This document shows positions 36,101 through 44,832 of a stretch of 64,000 bases of DNA, in pieces. The position numbers and the translations under genes were made by a program. The stretch is from an uncultured Verrucomicrobia subdivision 3 bacterium (lineage in GTDB: Bacteria; Verrucomicrobiota; Verrucomicrobiia; Limisphaerales; UBA11358). How positions within the stretch are numbered: the first letter of the stretch is position 1; each line of letters starts with the position of its first letter. The stretch spans positions 1 to 64,000 of the forward strand of contig CAITTG010000055.1 of the NCBI GenBank assembly GCA_903895255.1, in the 5' to 3' direction. Below the pieces are notes generated by a model. The model saw only the letters and a list, made by a program, of their open reading frames with translations. It did no database searches and was not told where the DNA came from.

Positions 36101-38284
36101 TTGCAACTGAACAATGCCAATGCGCTGGGCACTAACAACAGCCTGGTTGTTGTCACCAACGCCGGGGTTAGTTTGGCGGTGGGCGGTGGACTCACGGGAA
36201 CGGTTTTCAAATCGCTCGCCTTGAATGGCGATGGTGACGGCAACGGCGCATTGCAGGCCAATGGCACCGGCACGTCGGCAACTTTTTCCGGCGGGATTAA
36301 TCTGGTTACCAATGCCAGTTACACTGGTGCCAGCATCGGTGGCGGTGCCGCCGGCACTCTCAGTGGCGTCATTTCTGGTCCGGGCACCCTGACCAAACTC
36401 GGCACGGGCACGTTTACCCTGGCGAACAACAACACCTACACGGGCGGCACGGTGATCAATACCGGCATATTGCAATTGGGGATTGGCGCAGGCGGTGGCA
36501 ATAATGGCTGGTTCGCCCCGATACCAGCCAATTCGGTTTTGACCGACAACGGCTGTCTCGCAATTAACCATACGAACAATGTGTCGCTCACCAACACGAT
36601 CAGCGGAACCGGCTGGATAAATCAAATCGGCACAGGCACGCTCACCCTGGGTGCGTCCAACGACTTTTCCGGCGGCAACACCTTTTATTATCCTTCGATT
36701 GCCTATTCCATGCCTGCCTCAGTCAGCGTTAATTCCGGCATTTTACTAGTAACAAATTCAAATGCCCTTGGCGTCGGGGCTCAGGTGGTTGGTGGCAAAT
36801 TGCAATTGGCCGGCAATATAAATATTCCAGCTCCCATGGTATTGGTGTCCGGGGCGCTGGGTGTCCAAAACCTCGAAAATCTGAGTGGTACGAATACTAT
36901 TTACGGCCAGGTGAATGGCGTCTACGGCAACAATTACTGGCCAATTGCCGCCTCCAGCGGCCAGTTGATCCTTTCGACATTTAACAATGCCATCGGCAAC
37001 ACCACTTATGGCCGGACCCTGCAACTTCAGGGAGCGGGGAGCGGTGTCATCACCAACATTATCGACTCCAGCTCCTCCTTGGTGAATTCCGCTGGTTTGA
37101 ATTATTTGATGTTGGAGAAAGACGGCGCCGGCACGTGGACGATCGCCGGGCCGGCCGATATCACGAGAAATGTGACGGTTAACTCTGGCATGCTGGTGAT
37201 CGATCCCAATGGCTCCATCAATGCCGGGGGGGCCAGCCAGTTGTATGGCTGCACAGTTGCGGGCGGCACCCTCCTGGTCAATGGCTCGCTGACCCTCAGC
37301 CCGTCCATCACCGCCAATGTCAACAGTGGCCAACTTGGCGGCAGCGGAACCATCAACGGTCCCGTTTCGATTCAAGCGGCCGGTGCCCTCTCGCCCAGCG
37401 GGGCCATCGGCACCAACACCAGCTCCCTGGTGATTAACGGCGACCTCAACCTGGGTGGCAATGCTTGGATCGCCGTCAACAAGTCGCTCGGGCAGCGCAA
37501 TGATTTGGTTAATGTGGGGGGGGCGTTGAACAACACCGGCAACGGCAGTGTGACGGTGACCAACAACGGCCCGGCACTGGTTGTGGGTGACACCTTTAAC
37601 CTGTTTAACAAAGCCGTTACGGGCGGAGCCGCGCTGACCATCAACAAGGTGGTGCGCGGAACGGTGGGACAATATGTGACCTGGGCGAACAATCTAGCGG
37701 TGAACGGCAGTATTACGGTGGCGTCCGTCGCGCCTTTGGGCACCAACGCCTACCTGACTTCGCTGGCCCTTAATCCGGCGGATAATCTGACCCCGCTATT
37801 TGCGACCAACGTGCTGGTGTATGCAGCCACGAACGCCGCCGGCACCACGCCTACGCTGACGGTAACCAATGCCGATCTGACCGCCTCCAATGCGATCTTC
37901 TTGAACGGCACTTTCCTCGGCGTGCTGGCCTCGGGCGTTCCCAGCGCGGCTCTGACCGGTCTCGGGGCCGGTTCCACCAATGTGCTCAAAGTGTTGGTCA
38001 CCGCCCAAGATGGGGTGACAACCAATCTCTACACGGTCAATCTGACGCAGTTGTCGATCAACACCAACACCTTCAGTCTTAAGAGTGTGGTCACTGGCGG
38101 CAATCTTCAGTTGAGCTGGCCGCCCGATCGCCTGGGCTGGCGTTTGCAGGTGCAAACCAACTCCTTGAGCGCAGGTCTGGGTACAAACTGGTCCACCTGG
38201 CCGGGATCGACCACCGTCACCAACGTCAGCATCCCGATCAACTCGACGAATCCCACGGTGTACTTGAGAATGATCTACCCATAA
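33110..38284 (+). CDS. Giant autotransporter-associated beta-strand repeat protein
   Basis: A 1,724-residue secreted surface protein. The start MNNTPLIHRIKAGLL leads into a signal peptide ending at LLQAQT. The body is made of repeated beta-helix units of the autotransporter-associated type, with recurring patterns GTLTLSGTGDNSYGLLNISN, GTLILSGSDTHTGET and GTGTFTLANNNTYTGGT. The composition is rich in Gly, Asn and Thr. There is no outer-membrane barrel. The end (LSWPPDRLGWRLQVQTNS and GTNWSTWPGSTTVTNVSIPI) matches a C-terminal module common in Verrucomicrobia. Probably an adhesin or matrix protein; a strong terminator follows. Confidence 0.88.
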   Translation: MNNTPLIHRIKAGLLATGVLLSANVLLQAQTASTYIQTTANYNWGSAANWSPTGIPNGIDAVVNMNSATTYCTNSPENIAANGAFPYVFGTLNLAGGNLGVSANGSNQLKAAVSSGVPVINGNGWLYFRLSGNQGIVYQNNNAAPLLEFRYNTQSNYLNGNTEIASGAVVELDGDYQFGNATNAVIIHDGGTLTSRSSQAQGGTGFMAIPASRKILLDSASTPATFGTYSGYRWTLLCPIGEITPGSGLQMAKIAASSTYTAGPVYFGAANTYTGPTILGYGSLTLSNQFAVQYSTLTPNTGGTVYFDKGLNTNIFYAGGLAGNGYMVLTNNASPGVPITLTAGANNADTTYSGRLLGIASGGTLVKVGTGTLTLSGTGDNSYGLLNISNGTVVLAKNSTGSVHANGGGVILNGGALQLGGTGGDQIFNSVVVTMNGGTFDLAGQVETIGGLTGNGGTNTDSSGGGGTLTVNVANNTAVTNASTLTGGNLAFGGPGTQVFVGTDKRDNFYPGMTTTVSGGTLQLGTGGAVVPLGGATGITVNSPGTLSFIFGGVSTFTNSINGSGNLAQNSSGTLILSGSDTHTGETLVNTGTLALPSGGTMVGGSIITVASNAIFNVTAGSLALTSGQNLNGLGTVTGNYTLGSGATNSGNLTLNGNVTLQAGAVLNPGSATSAGTITNNGNIINAGAYTLLYNLASTTTPGGGTNALLVVSGNLNVGSSGNAAKLFITGTPLNGTYVLATYGSLSGSLGDVQITGVSGRQTYTLQTNGNQLQLVVGGQAAQGIVWLGDGSANVWDANNTANLDWTNSALTTVTYFAQSDIVTFDNTSANPTVNLAGDLIPQPGSVVVVNSTNNYDFTGSGYIDGPGTSLTKTNSGTLTIETANTFTGPVNLNGGVISVAAVAANGTASPLGAGSTLVFNGGTLQYTGPNANGSVFNRSVAIATNGATIDQEGSGYLYLGGLISGSGQLTKTGPSQLVISGNNTGYTNNTYINSGQLQLNNANALGTNNSLVVVTNAGVSLAVGGGLTGTVFKSLALNGDGDGNGALQANGTGTSATFSGGINLVTNASYTGASIGGGAAGTLSGVISGPGTLTKLGTGTFTLANNNTYTGGTVINTGILQLGIGAGGGNNGWFAPIPANSVLTDNGCLAINHTNNVSLTNTISGTGWINQIGTGTLTLGASNDFSGGNTFYYPSIAYSMPASVSVNSGILLVTNSNALGVGAQVVGGKLQLAGNINIPAPMVLVSGALGVQNLENLSGTNTIYGQVNGVYGNNYWPIAASSGQLILSTFNNAIGNTTYGRTLQLQGAGSGVITNIIDSSSSLVNSAGLNYLMLEKDGAGTWTIAGPADITRNVTVNSGMLVIDPNGSINAGGASQLYGCTVAGGTLLVNGSLTLSPSITANVNSGQLGGSGTINGPVSIQAAGALSPSGAIGTNTSSLVINGDLNLGGNAWIAVNKSLGQRNDLVNVGGALNNTGNGSVTVTNNGPALVVGDTFNLFNKAVTGGAALTINKVVRGTVGQYVTWANNLAVNGSITVASVAPLGTNAYLTSLALNPADNLTPLFATNVLVYAATNAAGTTPTLTVTNADLTASNAIFLNGTFLGVLASGVPSAALTGLGAGSTNVLKVLVTAQDGVTTNLYTVNLTQLSINTNTFSLKSVVTGGNLQLSWPPDRLGWRLQVQTNSLSAGLGTNWSTWPGSTTVTNVSIPINSTNPTVYLRMIYP

Positions 38285-38327
38285 CCCGGGGTAATTCTGC
38301 AAATCATTTTAGGGTTTGGTGTTTCAT

Positions 38328-38367
38328 TTCGCGGGGCATTCCAGTTGAGGAATGCCCCGCGAATTTT
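38328..38367 (+). terminator. Strong intrinsic terminator
   Basis: A perfect 15-bp stem (TTCGCGGGGCATTCC paired with GGAATGCCCCGCGAA) with a 6-base loop, followed by TTTTGAT, 44 bp after the stop of the repeat protein gene. It also marks the edge between the host-like surface genes and the leftward-transcribed mobile-element genes. Confidence 0.9.
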
Positions 38368-38397
38368 GATAATTAAACACGCTGTGCAACCATTTCT

Positions 38398-38529
38398 TTA
38401 ACTTTGACTAGGATCAAAGAAATTAGTCGCCGGCAGCGGCCCGGTGACCGTATGGCCCCACAAGGTCACCGGGCTCGCTTTTTGGCACTTGCCGCAGGTG
38501 ATGGTAAACAGGTCGTCGAGGGAGTTCAT
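38398..38529 (-). CDS. Small CxxC protein
   Basis: A 43-residue protein, MNSLDDLFTITCGKCQKASP to NFFDPSQS, with a single CGKC zinc-knuckle-like pair. No function assigned. It is the last gene of the leftward block that begins with the methyltransferase and helicase genes, and it may be a small DNA- or RNA-binding protein. The codon pattern and clear Met start make it more likely than not to be real. Confidence 0.45.
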   Translation of the reverse strand: MNSLDDLFTITCGKCQKASPVTLWGHTVTGPLPATNFFDPSQS

Positions 38530-38610
38530 AGTCATGGTGGTGGGTGACGGGTGACAAGTGACGAGCGGAGAATGAGTTTTGGCCGCCACTTATCACCGGT
38601 GACTTTTCAC

Positions 38611-41196
38611 TTATTTGAAGTTCAAGCGCCAGCGGGGGACGGTAGTCACCATTGGCTCGGCTTGGGTGGCGGGGGGAACAATGACCGGGCGGCCGGACGA
38701 ACAGCGGCGGCGCCATTCAGGCGCGGGGCGCGGTGCTACCCGCACGGGGCTATTTGCATTGGCATTGTAAGGGGGATGGTTGTTGCGCATATCGGGGATG
38801 GTTAGGGGTTGGTTGGTGGTTAATGGGGAAACGGGCTCGACTGGCGTCTCGCAGGGCGGCCGAGACGGCCGCACTCCGGGGGCACAAGGGCTGTGCCAGG
38901 CTTTGACGGTGGCGGCGAGTTCGGCGCGCAGGGCGGGCCATTGCTGTTCCAGTTCGGCTTCATCCACGGTGGGGATGGTGTTCCCACTGGCGGCGAATTC
39001 TTTGCGGGCGGTGTCCAGCAGCTCGGCGAGGTTGACTTCGCTGGCATGTTCGCCGAGCAGGTGGCCATCGAGGACGAGTTCGGCCGCGTCGCCTTTCTCG
39101 CCGATCAGGGCTTCCAACCGGCGGTCGATGGTGTGGTCGCAGATGATGGGGAACACGTTCACCGGCCACGGGGAGTTGAGCCGGTGCGCGCGGTTGATGG
39201 CCTGCTCGAATTTGTCGTAGGCCCAGGAGTAGCACAGCAGGATGACGTTGTTGCAAAGCTGCAGGCTGTGACCTTCGGCGACGCTTTCCACGCCGGCCAA
39301 TAAGACGGGAGTGAAGTCAGGCTCTGGGCTCTGGGCTCTGGGCTCTGGGCGGGGAAGAAGACTCTCCCGGCGAGCGCGGGGATTCCCCCGCTTGAATTCC
39401 TTGATGGCGGCGCCGCGTTTCTTCTGGGTCATACGGCCGTCGGCGACGGTATGGCGGACCCCGGCTTGATTCAGGCGCGCGCTGAGGCAATCCAGCGAGT
39501 CTTGAAAGGCGCTAAAGATGACGACTTGCTCGCCCCGGGCCAGCACTTGCTGGATGATTTTGAGGGCGGCATGCAATTTGGGGATGTAGCTGTGGCCGGA
39601 CCGGGGTTCGGTGCCGACATTGGCCTGGCTGAAATGCGCCTCCAACATGCTGCTGGCGGGATTGGCGGCGGCGATGCGCAGGGCCTGGAGCTGGGGGCCG
39701 ATGCAGGGACGGCTCTGATAATCCACATACTCGCCTTCCAGGTGATGGCGGTAGACGCTGGCTTGATGGGTGCCCATGGGGACGCGGACGATGTGGCGGT
39801 GCTTGGGGACGATGTCCTCGCCAAAGTCCTTCTTGCGCCGGCGCAGGACGACGGGGGCGAGCACTTTCCAAAGGCGGTGGACGTTGCAGACCTGGGGGGT
39901 GAACTTCACATAGCGCCGCTTGGTCTCGGAGCGGTCCTCGGCGGAGAGGTTGCGCTCGGTGATCATGTATTCGCCGGAGAATTGTTCCTTGGCCGCCGAT
40001 TTGCCGGCGTAGGGGAACCGGGCGCAGGCCTCGGCATGGCCGCCACAGACCCAGTGGGCAAGCCAGAAGATGTCCGGCACGCGGTTTTTGATGGGGGTGG
40101 CGGTGAGCACCAGCCGGAAGCGGGGGTTCATCTGGCGGACGCCCTGGCCGATGAGGGTGTCATCGCCCTTCATGCGGACGCCTTCATCCACGGCGACGGC
40201 CGCGAACGAGTCCTGGCAGAGATCGGCGAGCGTGGGGGAATAGACGCATTTGATTTTAAGAGGCGCGAGGGGACTCGCCGTCCAGGCCGGGGCGCGAGGC
40301 TCTGGGCGGGAAACGTGCTCGCCAGCGGGCTCGTCACGGCGGTCATAGACCGCCGCTACAGTTTTGATATGGCCGACGCCCTGCTGGTACTCAGACCACC
40401 AGTAGCGGAGCATTTGGTCGCGGATGAAAGCGACGGATTCGAGGGGCAGGCCAGTAAAGGCGGCGGCGGCGTGGTAATGCTTGAGCACTTCGTAGGCGGC
40501 ATCGCACTCGGTCTGCACATTGCCCTCGCAGGCGCGCCGGGCGGTTTGCCAGGCTTGGCGCAGTTGAATGGCAGTGGCATCGGGTCCGCAGACGGCAAAC
40601 TCATTCAGGCGCTGGTAGTGGCGCTTGCAATGGCGGGCGCGCTGGTCAAAGTATTCCTCGATGTGCCGGGGACTCAGGCCGAGCCGGGCCATAAGAGAGG
40701 CGCGAGGCTCGGGGCTCTGGGCGTTAGGCGGGGAAGCAAGGTTTAAAGCCGGGAAGTCGGCCACGCCATTGCTGCCGAGCTGGGTGTAGCTGGTGATGTA
40801 ATAGCCGGGGGGCAGTTCGCGCTGGCCGTTGACGGGGTTGACGGTGGACAGGGCCATGAAGGTGTCCTGGCTGTCCAGCACGACCGTCTTGGCTTTGAAC
40901 TTTTCCTGCCCTTCATCGATGACTTGCTTGTGGAGGTCGCCGGGGACGGTGAGGAGGACCGGGGCGAGCGGCTGCAAGCCGGTGACGGGTGAGGGGTGAT
41001 GAGTGACGGGGGAAGGACGCTCGAACCCGGTTTTGAGGGCGGGCCAGACGTACAGGGCGAGGCCTTTGCCGCCGCCGGTGTCGTGCCCGAGGATGACGCC
41101 ATCATGCATGGCGGCCCGGGCGTAGTCTTCGATCTGGAACTGTTTAAAGCGGAACTCGCGCAGAGGCGCAGAGGTCGCAGAGGGGGGGATAAGCAT
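38611..41196 (-). CDS. SNF2-type DNA helicase of the mobile element
   Basis: An 861-residue SF2/SNF2 ATPase. Walker A is the variant GHDTGGGKG, motif II is DEGVR, motif III is LTATPIKN, and the C-terminal half ends with INRAHRLNSPW (motif VI). It starts 2 bp after the methyltransferase stop, so the pair is probably coupled. Linked SNF2 helicases and adenine methyltransferases are known from phages and mobile elements (for example the DarB anti-restriction protein of P1). Several low-complexity or palindromic repeats are inserted in frame, encoding peptides such as PSPVTHHPSPVT, TVAAVYDRRD and RPEPRAQSPEP. Confidence 0.85.
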   Translation of the reverse strand: MLIPPSATSAPLREFRFKQFQIEDYARAAMHDGVILGHDTGGGKGLALYVWPALKTGFERPSPVTHHPSPVTGLQPLAPVLLTVPGDLHKQVIDEGQEKFKAKTVVLDSQDTFMALSTVNPVNGQRELPPGYYITSYTQLGSNGVADFPALNLASPPNAQSPEPRASLMARLGLSPRHIEEYFDQRARHCKRHYQRLNEFAVCGPDATAIQLRQAWQTARRACEGNVQTECDAAYEVLKHYHAAAAFTGLPLESVAFIRDQMLRYWWSEYQQGVGHIKTVAAVYDRRDEPAGEHVSRPEPRAPAWTASPLAPLKIKCVYSPTLADLCQDSFAAVAVDEGVRMKGDDTLIGQGVRQMNPRFRLVLTATPIKNRVPDIFWLAHWVCGGHAEACARFPYAGKSAAKEQFSGEYMITERNLSAEDRSETKRRYVKFTPQVCNVHRLWKVLAPVVLRRRKKDFGEDIVPKHRHIVRVPMGTHQASVYRHHLEGEYVDYQSRPCIGPQLQALRIAAANPASSMLEAHFSQANVGTEPRSGHSYIPKLHAALKIIQQVLARGEQVVIFSAFQDSLDCLSARLNQAGVRHTVADGRMTQKKRGAAIKEFKRGNPRARRESLLPRPEPRAQSPEPDFTPVLLAGVESVAEGHSLQLCNNVILLCYSWAYDKFEQAINRAHRLNSPWPVNVFPIICDHTIDRRLEALIGEKGDAAELVLDGHLLGEHASEVNLAELLDTARKEFAASGNTIPTVDEAELEQQWPALRAELAATVKAWHSPCAPGVRPSRPPCETPVEPVSPLTTNQPLTIPDMRNNHPPYNANANSPVRVAPRPAPEWRRRCSSGRPVIVPPATQAEPMVTTVPRWRLNFK
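38856..38872. repeat. In-frame palindromic element in the helicase gene
   Basis: GCGGCCG-AGA-CGGCCGC is a perfect 7-bp inverted repeat translated as part of GVRPSRPPCETP near the end of the helicase. Outside the conserved helicase motifs, it looks like an inserted short palindromic repeat. It is a different family from the one at 40337-40355. Confidence 0.5.
39320..39354. repeat. GGGCTCT-type short tandem repeat inside the helicase gene
   Basis: Four back-to-back GGCTCTG units read in frame as PRPEPRAQSPEPDF. Related degenerate stretches occur at about 40293-40310, 40700-40734, 41728-41758, 42200-42232, 42647-42678 and 48913-48948, in three different genes, always keeping the frame. These are insertions of a low-complexity repeat family rather than protein domains. 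Confidence 0.6.
40337..40355. repeat. In-frame palindrome CGGCGGTC-ATA-GACCGCCG
   Basis: A perfect 8-bp inverted repeat with a 3-base loop, translated in the helicase as TVAAVYDRRDEP. It falls between conserved helicase blocks, where an insertion would be tolerated. This kind of REP-like element inserted in frame recalls the palindromic elements found within Rickettsia genes. Confidence 0.6.
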
Positions 41197-41200
41197 AATT

Positions 41201-42949
41201 TCAGGCGACGAGTTGTTCAATTTGGTGGAGATCGGCGATCAGGCGCTGATAGAGCGAGGGGTTTTGGGTGGCCACGTCGGGGACTTCGGGGATGATGAAA
41301 TGGCTGACCAATTGGTGCAGGGTGAAGTCAATGGTGATGCGGTCGGCCTCGTCATCGCTGTCGGGGTTGAGGGAGAGGAACACGGATTTGTCGCGGTTGC
41401 GACCTTCCATGAACAGGTATTCCTTCTCGCCAGCGGTCACATAGATGGCCAGTTCGCTGCCGGCCCATTGGACTTGGTCGAGGCCGCCGGACAGGTTCAT
41501 TTTCGTGCCGTCGCGGCGGACGCTAATTGTCAGGGTGCGGAGCTTGTAGGACCGGCCTTTCTGGAAGGCTGGCGCGAGGTCCTGGCAGCATTCGATGGTC
41601 TCATGTTCGTCGAGGTAGCCGAGGCGCTGGATGGCATTGAGCGGCTTGAGCGGGGCGCGCATGGCCTCGTATTCGCGGATGGCCAGCCGGACGGCATCCA
41701 CCACCGCCGGGGCGACGCGCCAAGGCGGGGCTTGAGGCGCGAGGCCCAAGGCATGGGGCAGCAAGCCGGCCGCGCGCATCAACTCCTCGCGGTGCGCTTT
41801 TTGCACGACGAGGGACATGGGGGTTTTGTCGTTCAGGGCGAACAGGCGCTGCACTTCACCCTTGGGGATCCGGCCGCTGTGTTCGTCGAACAGGGACAGG
41901 TTGGTGCGGATGACCGGGCCATCCATGTAGATGTTCCAGATGGGCTTGGCGGCGGTGGCGGTGACGCGCTCCCATTCCTCCTTGGCGGCGGCCCAGGCGA
42001 TGCGGGTGTCCTCGGCATACCCGCGGTCCTTGGCAACCTCGGCACCCCGCCGGAGGCGCAGGCGGTCTCGCCGGAGGCCTTCGCATAACTGGGTGGCCTG
42101 CGCGAGGGCCGTGCGAGCCGCACTGGCCTCGATTAAGAACTCGACGGGGGAGCCGGATTGCGGCGACCGGGCGAAGTAGATGACGCCGGTTTGGAAGGCA
42201 GGCTCGGGGCTTGGGGCTTTGGGCTCCGGGCTGCAAATATTTCCGGGGATGATCAGGTGGGCCCAGACGTGGCGCTGGAGGTCGCCGTGCGGGGCATTGG
42301 GCGCAAAGATGAGGCGTTGCAGGGTGGCTTCATTCGCAATCAGATAGCCCTCGCCGTAGGCGGTGCAGAGGTCGAGCGCCAGACAGAGGGTGGCGATGGT
42401 GGAATCGATGGTGCCGGGACCCCCGGCTGGGCTATCTTGGGGGAGGAACTTTTTGGATTGGCGGTGGTCGTCCTGATTGGCGTAGGCATCGGCGACGGCG
42501 GAGCAGGCACTGTCGGCTAATTCGGCGAGGCGTGCGCGCGGCCAGTGGAGATCCCAGGGGGGATTCAGGACGAACAGGTCGGCCTGGAATTGAACTTCGC
42601 GAAGCAGGGCGGAGAATTTCGTAATGTCAGCGGGGACGAAATTCGGCGCGAGGCCCGGGGCACGTGGCTCGGGGCGGCCGGGATCGATGTCGCAGCCGAG
42701 CAGGTGTGCGGTGTGGGAGGCGGCGCCCTGCAGGAGCTGGCCGTTGCCGCAGTTGAGGTCCACGATCACCGGCCGGTAGCGCGGCAGGGGCAGCGCCAGC
42801 ACCCGGGCCCAGTCCAGCGGGGTGAAGTATTGGGCCTGCCCCTTGGCGCTGGCGTTGGGGGCGGATTCCAGCATTTGCTGGTAGATGGCGGGATTGATGG
42901 CCGTACCACGGCCGGGGGCCGAACCTCGGCTGGGGAATGGATTTTGCAT
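41201..42949 (-). CDS. Class I SAM-dependent DNA methyltransferase
   Basis: A 582-residue protein with an N-terminal methyltransferase fold. Motif I is VIVDLNCGNGQLLQGAA (about 60-76), and the catalytic motif IV is LFVLNPPWDL (NPPW, the N6-adenine type). The segment QYFTPLDWARVLAL before motif I is typical of restriction-modification M subunits and anti-restriction methylases. The C-terminal 250 residues are unassigned. In-frame repeat peptides (RPEPRAPGLAP, SPEPKAPSPEP) occur at two or more places. It precedes the SNF2 helicase by 4 bp. It may modify the element's own DNA against host restriction. Confidence 0.82.
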   Translation of the reverse strand: MQNPFPSRGSAPGRGTAINPAIYQQMLESAPNASAKGQAQYFTPLDWARVLALPLPRYRPVIVDLNCGNGQLLQGAASHTAHLLGCDIDPGRPEPRAPGLAPNFVPADITKFSALLREVQFQADLFVLNPPWDLHWPRARLAELADSACSAVADAYANQDDHRQSKKFLPQDSPAGGPGTIDSTIATLCLALDLCTAYGEGYLIANEATLQRLIFAPNAPHGDLQRHVWAHLIIPGNICSPEPKAPSPEPAFQTGVIYFARSPQSGSPVEFLIEASAARTALAQATQLCEGLRRDRLRLRRGAEVAKDRGYAEDTRIAWAAAKEEWERVTATAAKPIWNIYMDGPVIRTNLSLFDEHSGRIPKGEVQRLFALNDKTPMSLVVQKAHREELMRAAGLLPHALGLAPQAPPWRVAPAVVDAVRLAIREYEAMRAPLKPLNAIQRLGYLDEHETIECCQDLAPAFQKGRSYKLRTLTISVRRDGTKMNLSGGLDQVQWAGSELAIYVTAGEKEYLFMEGRNRDKSVFLSLNPDSDDEADRITIDFTLHQLVSHFIIPEVPDVATQNPSLYQRLIADLHQIEQLVA

Positions 42950-42984
42950 GGGGATTGCTAAATATGGATTCGAGGTTTATAAGT

Positions 42985-43587
42985 TTAAAACGCCCAGCGA
43001 TGTTTCATCCAGAAGGGGAATTCCTGGTCCGGCGAGCGGCGTTGAAGCGGGTAGGGGGAGTCGTTGCGCTTGGCGACCACCCCTTCCCAGAATTCACAAC
43101 CCAAAGCTCGATTGCTGGCTTGCAGGATTTGCCACAGTTGCGGGCCGGCCTCATACCGCCACGTCATGGGCAAATAGACGGAGTGGTTGGCAAGCGGTTG
43201 ATGCAACTCCCGGTGGATGGGTATGGGATTTTCTCGCAAGGCGGCGGCGATCTGGATAAAATATTTTCGATCTTGAAACGTATTTCCGGCCGGCAGGGCA
43301 TCCAGCAGGATCAAAGTCCCGCGCCCGATTTGATGCCGGCGGTCGAGGGCCTCGACATCCAGCCATTCAAACGGCAGTCCGGCGAGCCGGTCCAGTGCGG
43401 TGGTAAATTCCGTTGTGATGCTCAGGGGCTGATTATGGCGGTTGAACATGGCCCGGGTGGGCAGATGCACCCACGCGCGCCAGCCATTGTATTTGCCTTC
43501 CAAGGTCCATTCACCGGACTTGGTAAGTGCTTGGGGCAACGTACCCCCATTGACCGGGCGGGCAGGGTAGCCAGGTGGTTTAATCAT
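42985..43587 (-). CDS. Small ATP-dependent DNA ligase
   Basis: A 200-residue minimal nucleotidyltransferase. Motif I is EGKYNGWRAWVH, with the Lys that would carry AMP. Motif III is EWLDVEAL, motif IV is WEGVVAKR, and a WMKHRW near the end fits motif V. It lacks extra DNA-binding and OB domains, like other short ligases of phages and plasmids. The ATG overlaps the upstream stop by 8 bp. It probably seals nicks in the element's DNA. An RNA ligase activity cannot be excluded from sequence alone. Confidence 0.75.
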   Translation of the reverse strand: MIKPPGYPARPVNGGTLPQALTKSGEWTLEGKYNGWRAWVHLPTRAMFNRHNQPLSITTEFTTALDRLAGLPFEWLDVEALDRRHQIGRGTLILLDALPAGNTFQDRKYFIQIAAALRENPIPIHRELHQPLANHSVYLPMTWRYEAGPQLWQILQASNRALGCEFWEGVVAKRNDSPYPLQRRSPDQEFPFWMKHRWAF

Positions 43588-43897
43588 GGCGCATGACCGG
43601 TGCCGGGTTGCTTGCGGGCAGGGTGGGCACGCCCAAGATAGCGGCCATGAGGCCGGAAGATTCGTAGAGGCCAACCAGCGTTTCGGTGTGCTGGCGGGTG
43701 ACGGTGCGATATTTGGCGCAGAGTTTATCGTAGCAGCCGGTCTCTGGCTGGCCGGGTTGGCCCATGATCAGACGCAGATCAGTTTCCAAATCCCAGCTGA
43801 GTTGAACGTGACCCTGGAGGATGGCGTATTCAACGGCCTCCTGGCCGAAATTTTCATCGGAACAACGTGCGAGCAGTTTGAGCAGGTAGTCTTTCAT
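43580..43897 (-). CDS. Hypothetical protein upstream of the ligase
   Basis: A 105-residue, mostly helical protein beginning MKDYLLKLLARCSDENFGQE. No recognised family. It overlaps the ligase start by 8 bp and starts 21 bp after the preceding gene, so all three are in one transcript. A role beside the ligase in DNA metabolism is only a guess. Confidence 0.6.
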   Translation of the reverse strand: MKDYLLKLLARCSDENFGQEAVEYAILQGHVQLSWDLETDLRLIMGQPGQPETGCYDKLCAKYRTVTRQHTETLVGLYESSGLMAAILGVPTLPASNPAPVMRHD

Positions 43898-43918
43898 AAA
43901 TGTTTTACTTGCGTTGGT

Positions 43919-44632
43919 TTACCGCCGGCCCTTGGTTTTGATTTGGGGAATGATGGGGCAGACCTGTTCCAGCGCGAGGTTGATCTCGGGCGTGAGTTTG
44001 GAATGCCGGGCCAGATGAAAATCCGATTTGGGTTTGATGCCTTCCTTGACTTCCAGGGCATCGGCGCAGTTGTATTTATTAAAGATTGTTTCCAGTTCCG
44101 CCAGCAACTCCTGGACGCCGGATTGCGGCAGTTTGTCGCCCTTGATTTTCAGTTCAAAATCCTGCGTGAAGAATTCGTCGACGCGGGAACCGAGCACTGG
44201 CAGCAAGGCGCTTTCGTCCGGCAACATGGAGTAACGATTTTGAAAGGTAACGAGCACTTCACCGGCGCTCCGCCCACTGGCCGCATCGGCGGGGTACGGG
44301 ATGGCGATGCTGCTGGGGACCTCCAGTTTATCCCGGTTGATGGCGAAGTAGTGAGGACAAACCATGAACTTGAGCTCGGCCTTGTCGGTTTTCAAGGCCC
44401 CTTCCAGCGCCTCCAATTGCTCGGTGCGCTCGACTATTCGAGCGGCGATGCTCGCGGCGGTGCCTCGCTCGTCATCCGGATAAACTGGATAGACGGTTTT
44501 GGTTTTGCTGTCAGCGGCCTTTTTCAAACCGCCGAAACTAACGCGCTTGAGTCCGGCATTGCCCGGTGCGGGGGCGGGCTCAAGGGCAGGGGTAGTGGGT
44601 TGCTTGGTGGGAGCGATGGGATTAATGCGCAT
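43919..44632 (-). CDS. Hypothetical element protein
   Basis: A 237-residue protein starting MRINPIAPTKQPTTP. The N-terminal 45 residues are Pro/Ala-rich and probably unstructured. A helix (RIVERTEQLEALEGALKTDK) and mixed alpha/beta segments follow (MVCPHYFAINRD, EVLVTFQNRYSMLP). It ends in a basic tail (KTKGRR). I recognise no motif. It heads the small operon with the ligase. A nucleic-acid-binding role is plausible but unproven. About 200 bp without a gene separate it from the next upstream gene. Confidence 0.6.
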   Translation of the reverse strand: MRINPIAPTKQPTTPALEPAPAPGNAGLKRVSFGGLKKAADSKTKTVYPVYPDDERGTAASIAARIVERTEQLEALEGALKTDKAELKFMVCPHYFAINRDKLEVPSSIAIPYPADAASGRSAGEVLVTFQNRYSMLPDESALLPVLGSRVDEFFTQDFELKIKGDKLPQSGVQELLAELETIFNKYNCADALEVKEGIKPKSDFHLARHSKLTPEINLALEQVCPIIPQIKTKGRR

Positions 44633-44832
44633 AATTGAGGGAGGGTTGACAAAATGAGGTCTCCGCCGTCCTGACATTGCCCGGCCATGCCATCCGGCTT
44701 ATTAGGATGCCAGTCAGGTTGAGGGTTTTTAATCAGCGCCCAATGGGCACACGACGGAGACAAAGGTAAAAGCCGATGCCCGTCACCTCACGAGGAGGGA
44801 ACGGGGGCAGATAAAAGGGATGAGGGAAGTGA

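Noticed and set aside
34364..38302. Several long minus-strand frames opposite the giant repeat protein
   Set aside because: They mirror repetitive Gly/Thr/Asn codons and lack starts, domains and conservation signals.
38285..38540. A left attachment site as a direct repeat of the tRNA-Leu 3' end
   Set aside because: I found no copy of the GGTGCCGGTGGTGGGACTCG sequence near the left edge; the left border stays undefined.
39451..40746. A 431-codon plus-strand frame opposite the SNF2 helicase
   Set aside because: Gly/Ala/Asp-rich antisense reading of a gene with clear helicase motifs; no motif of its own.
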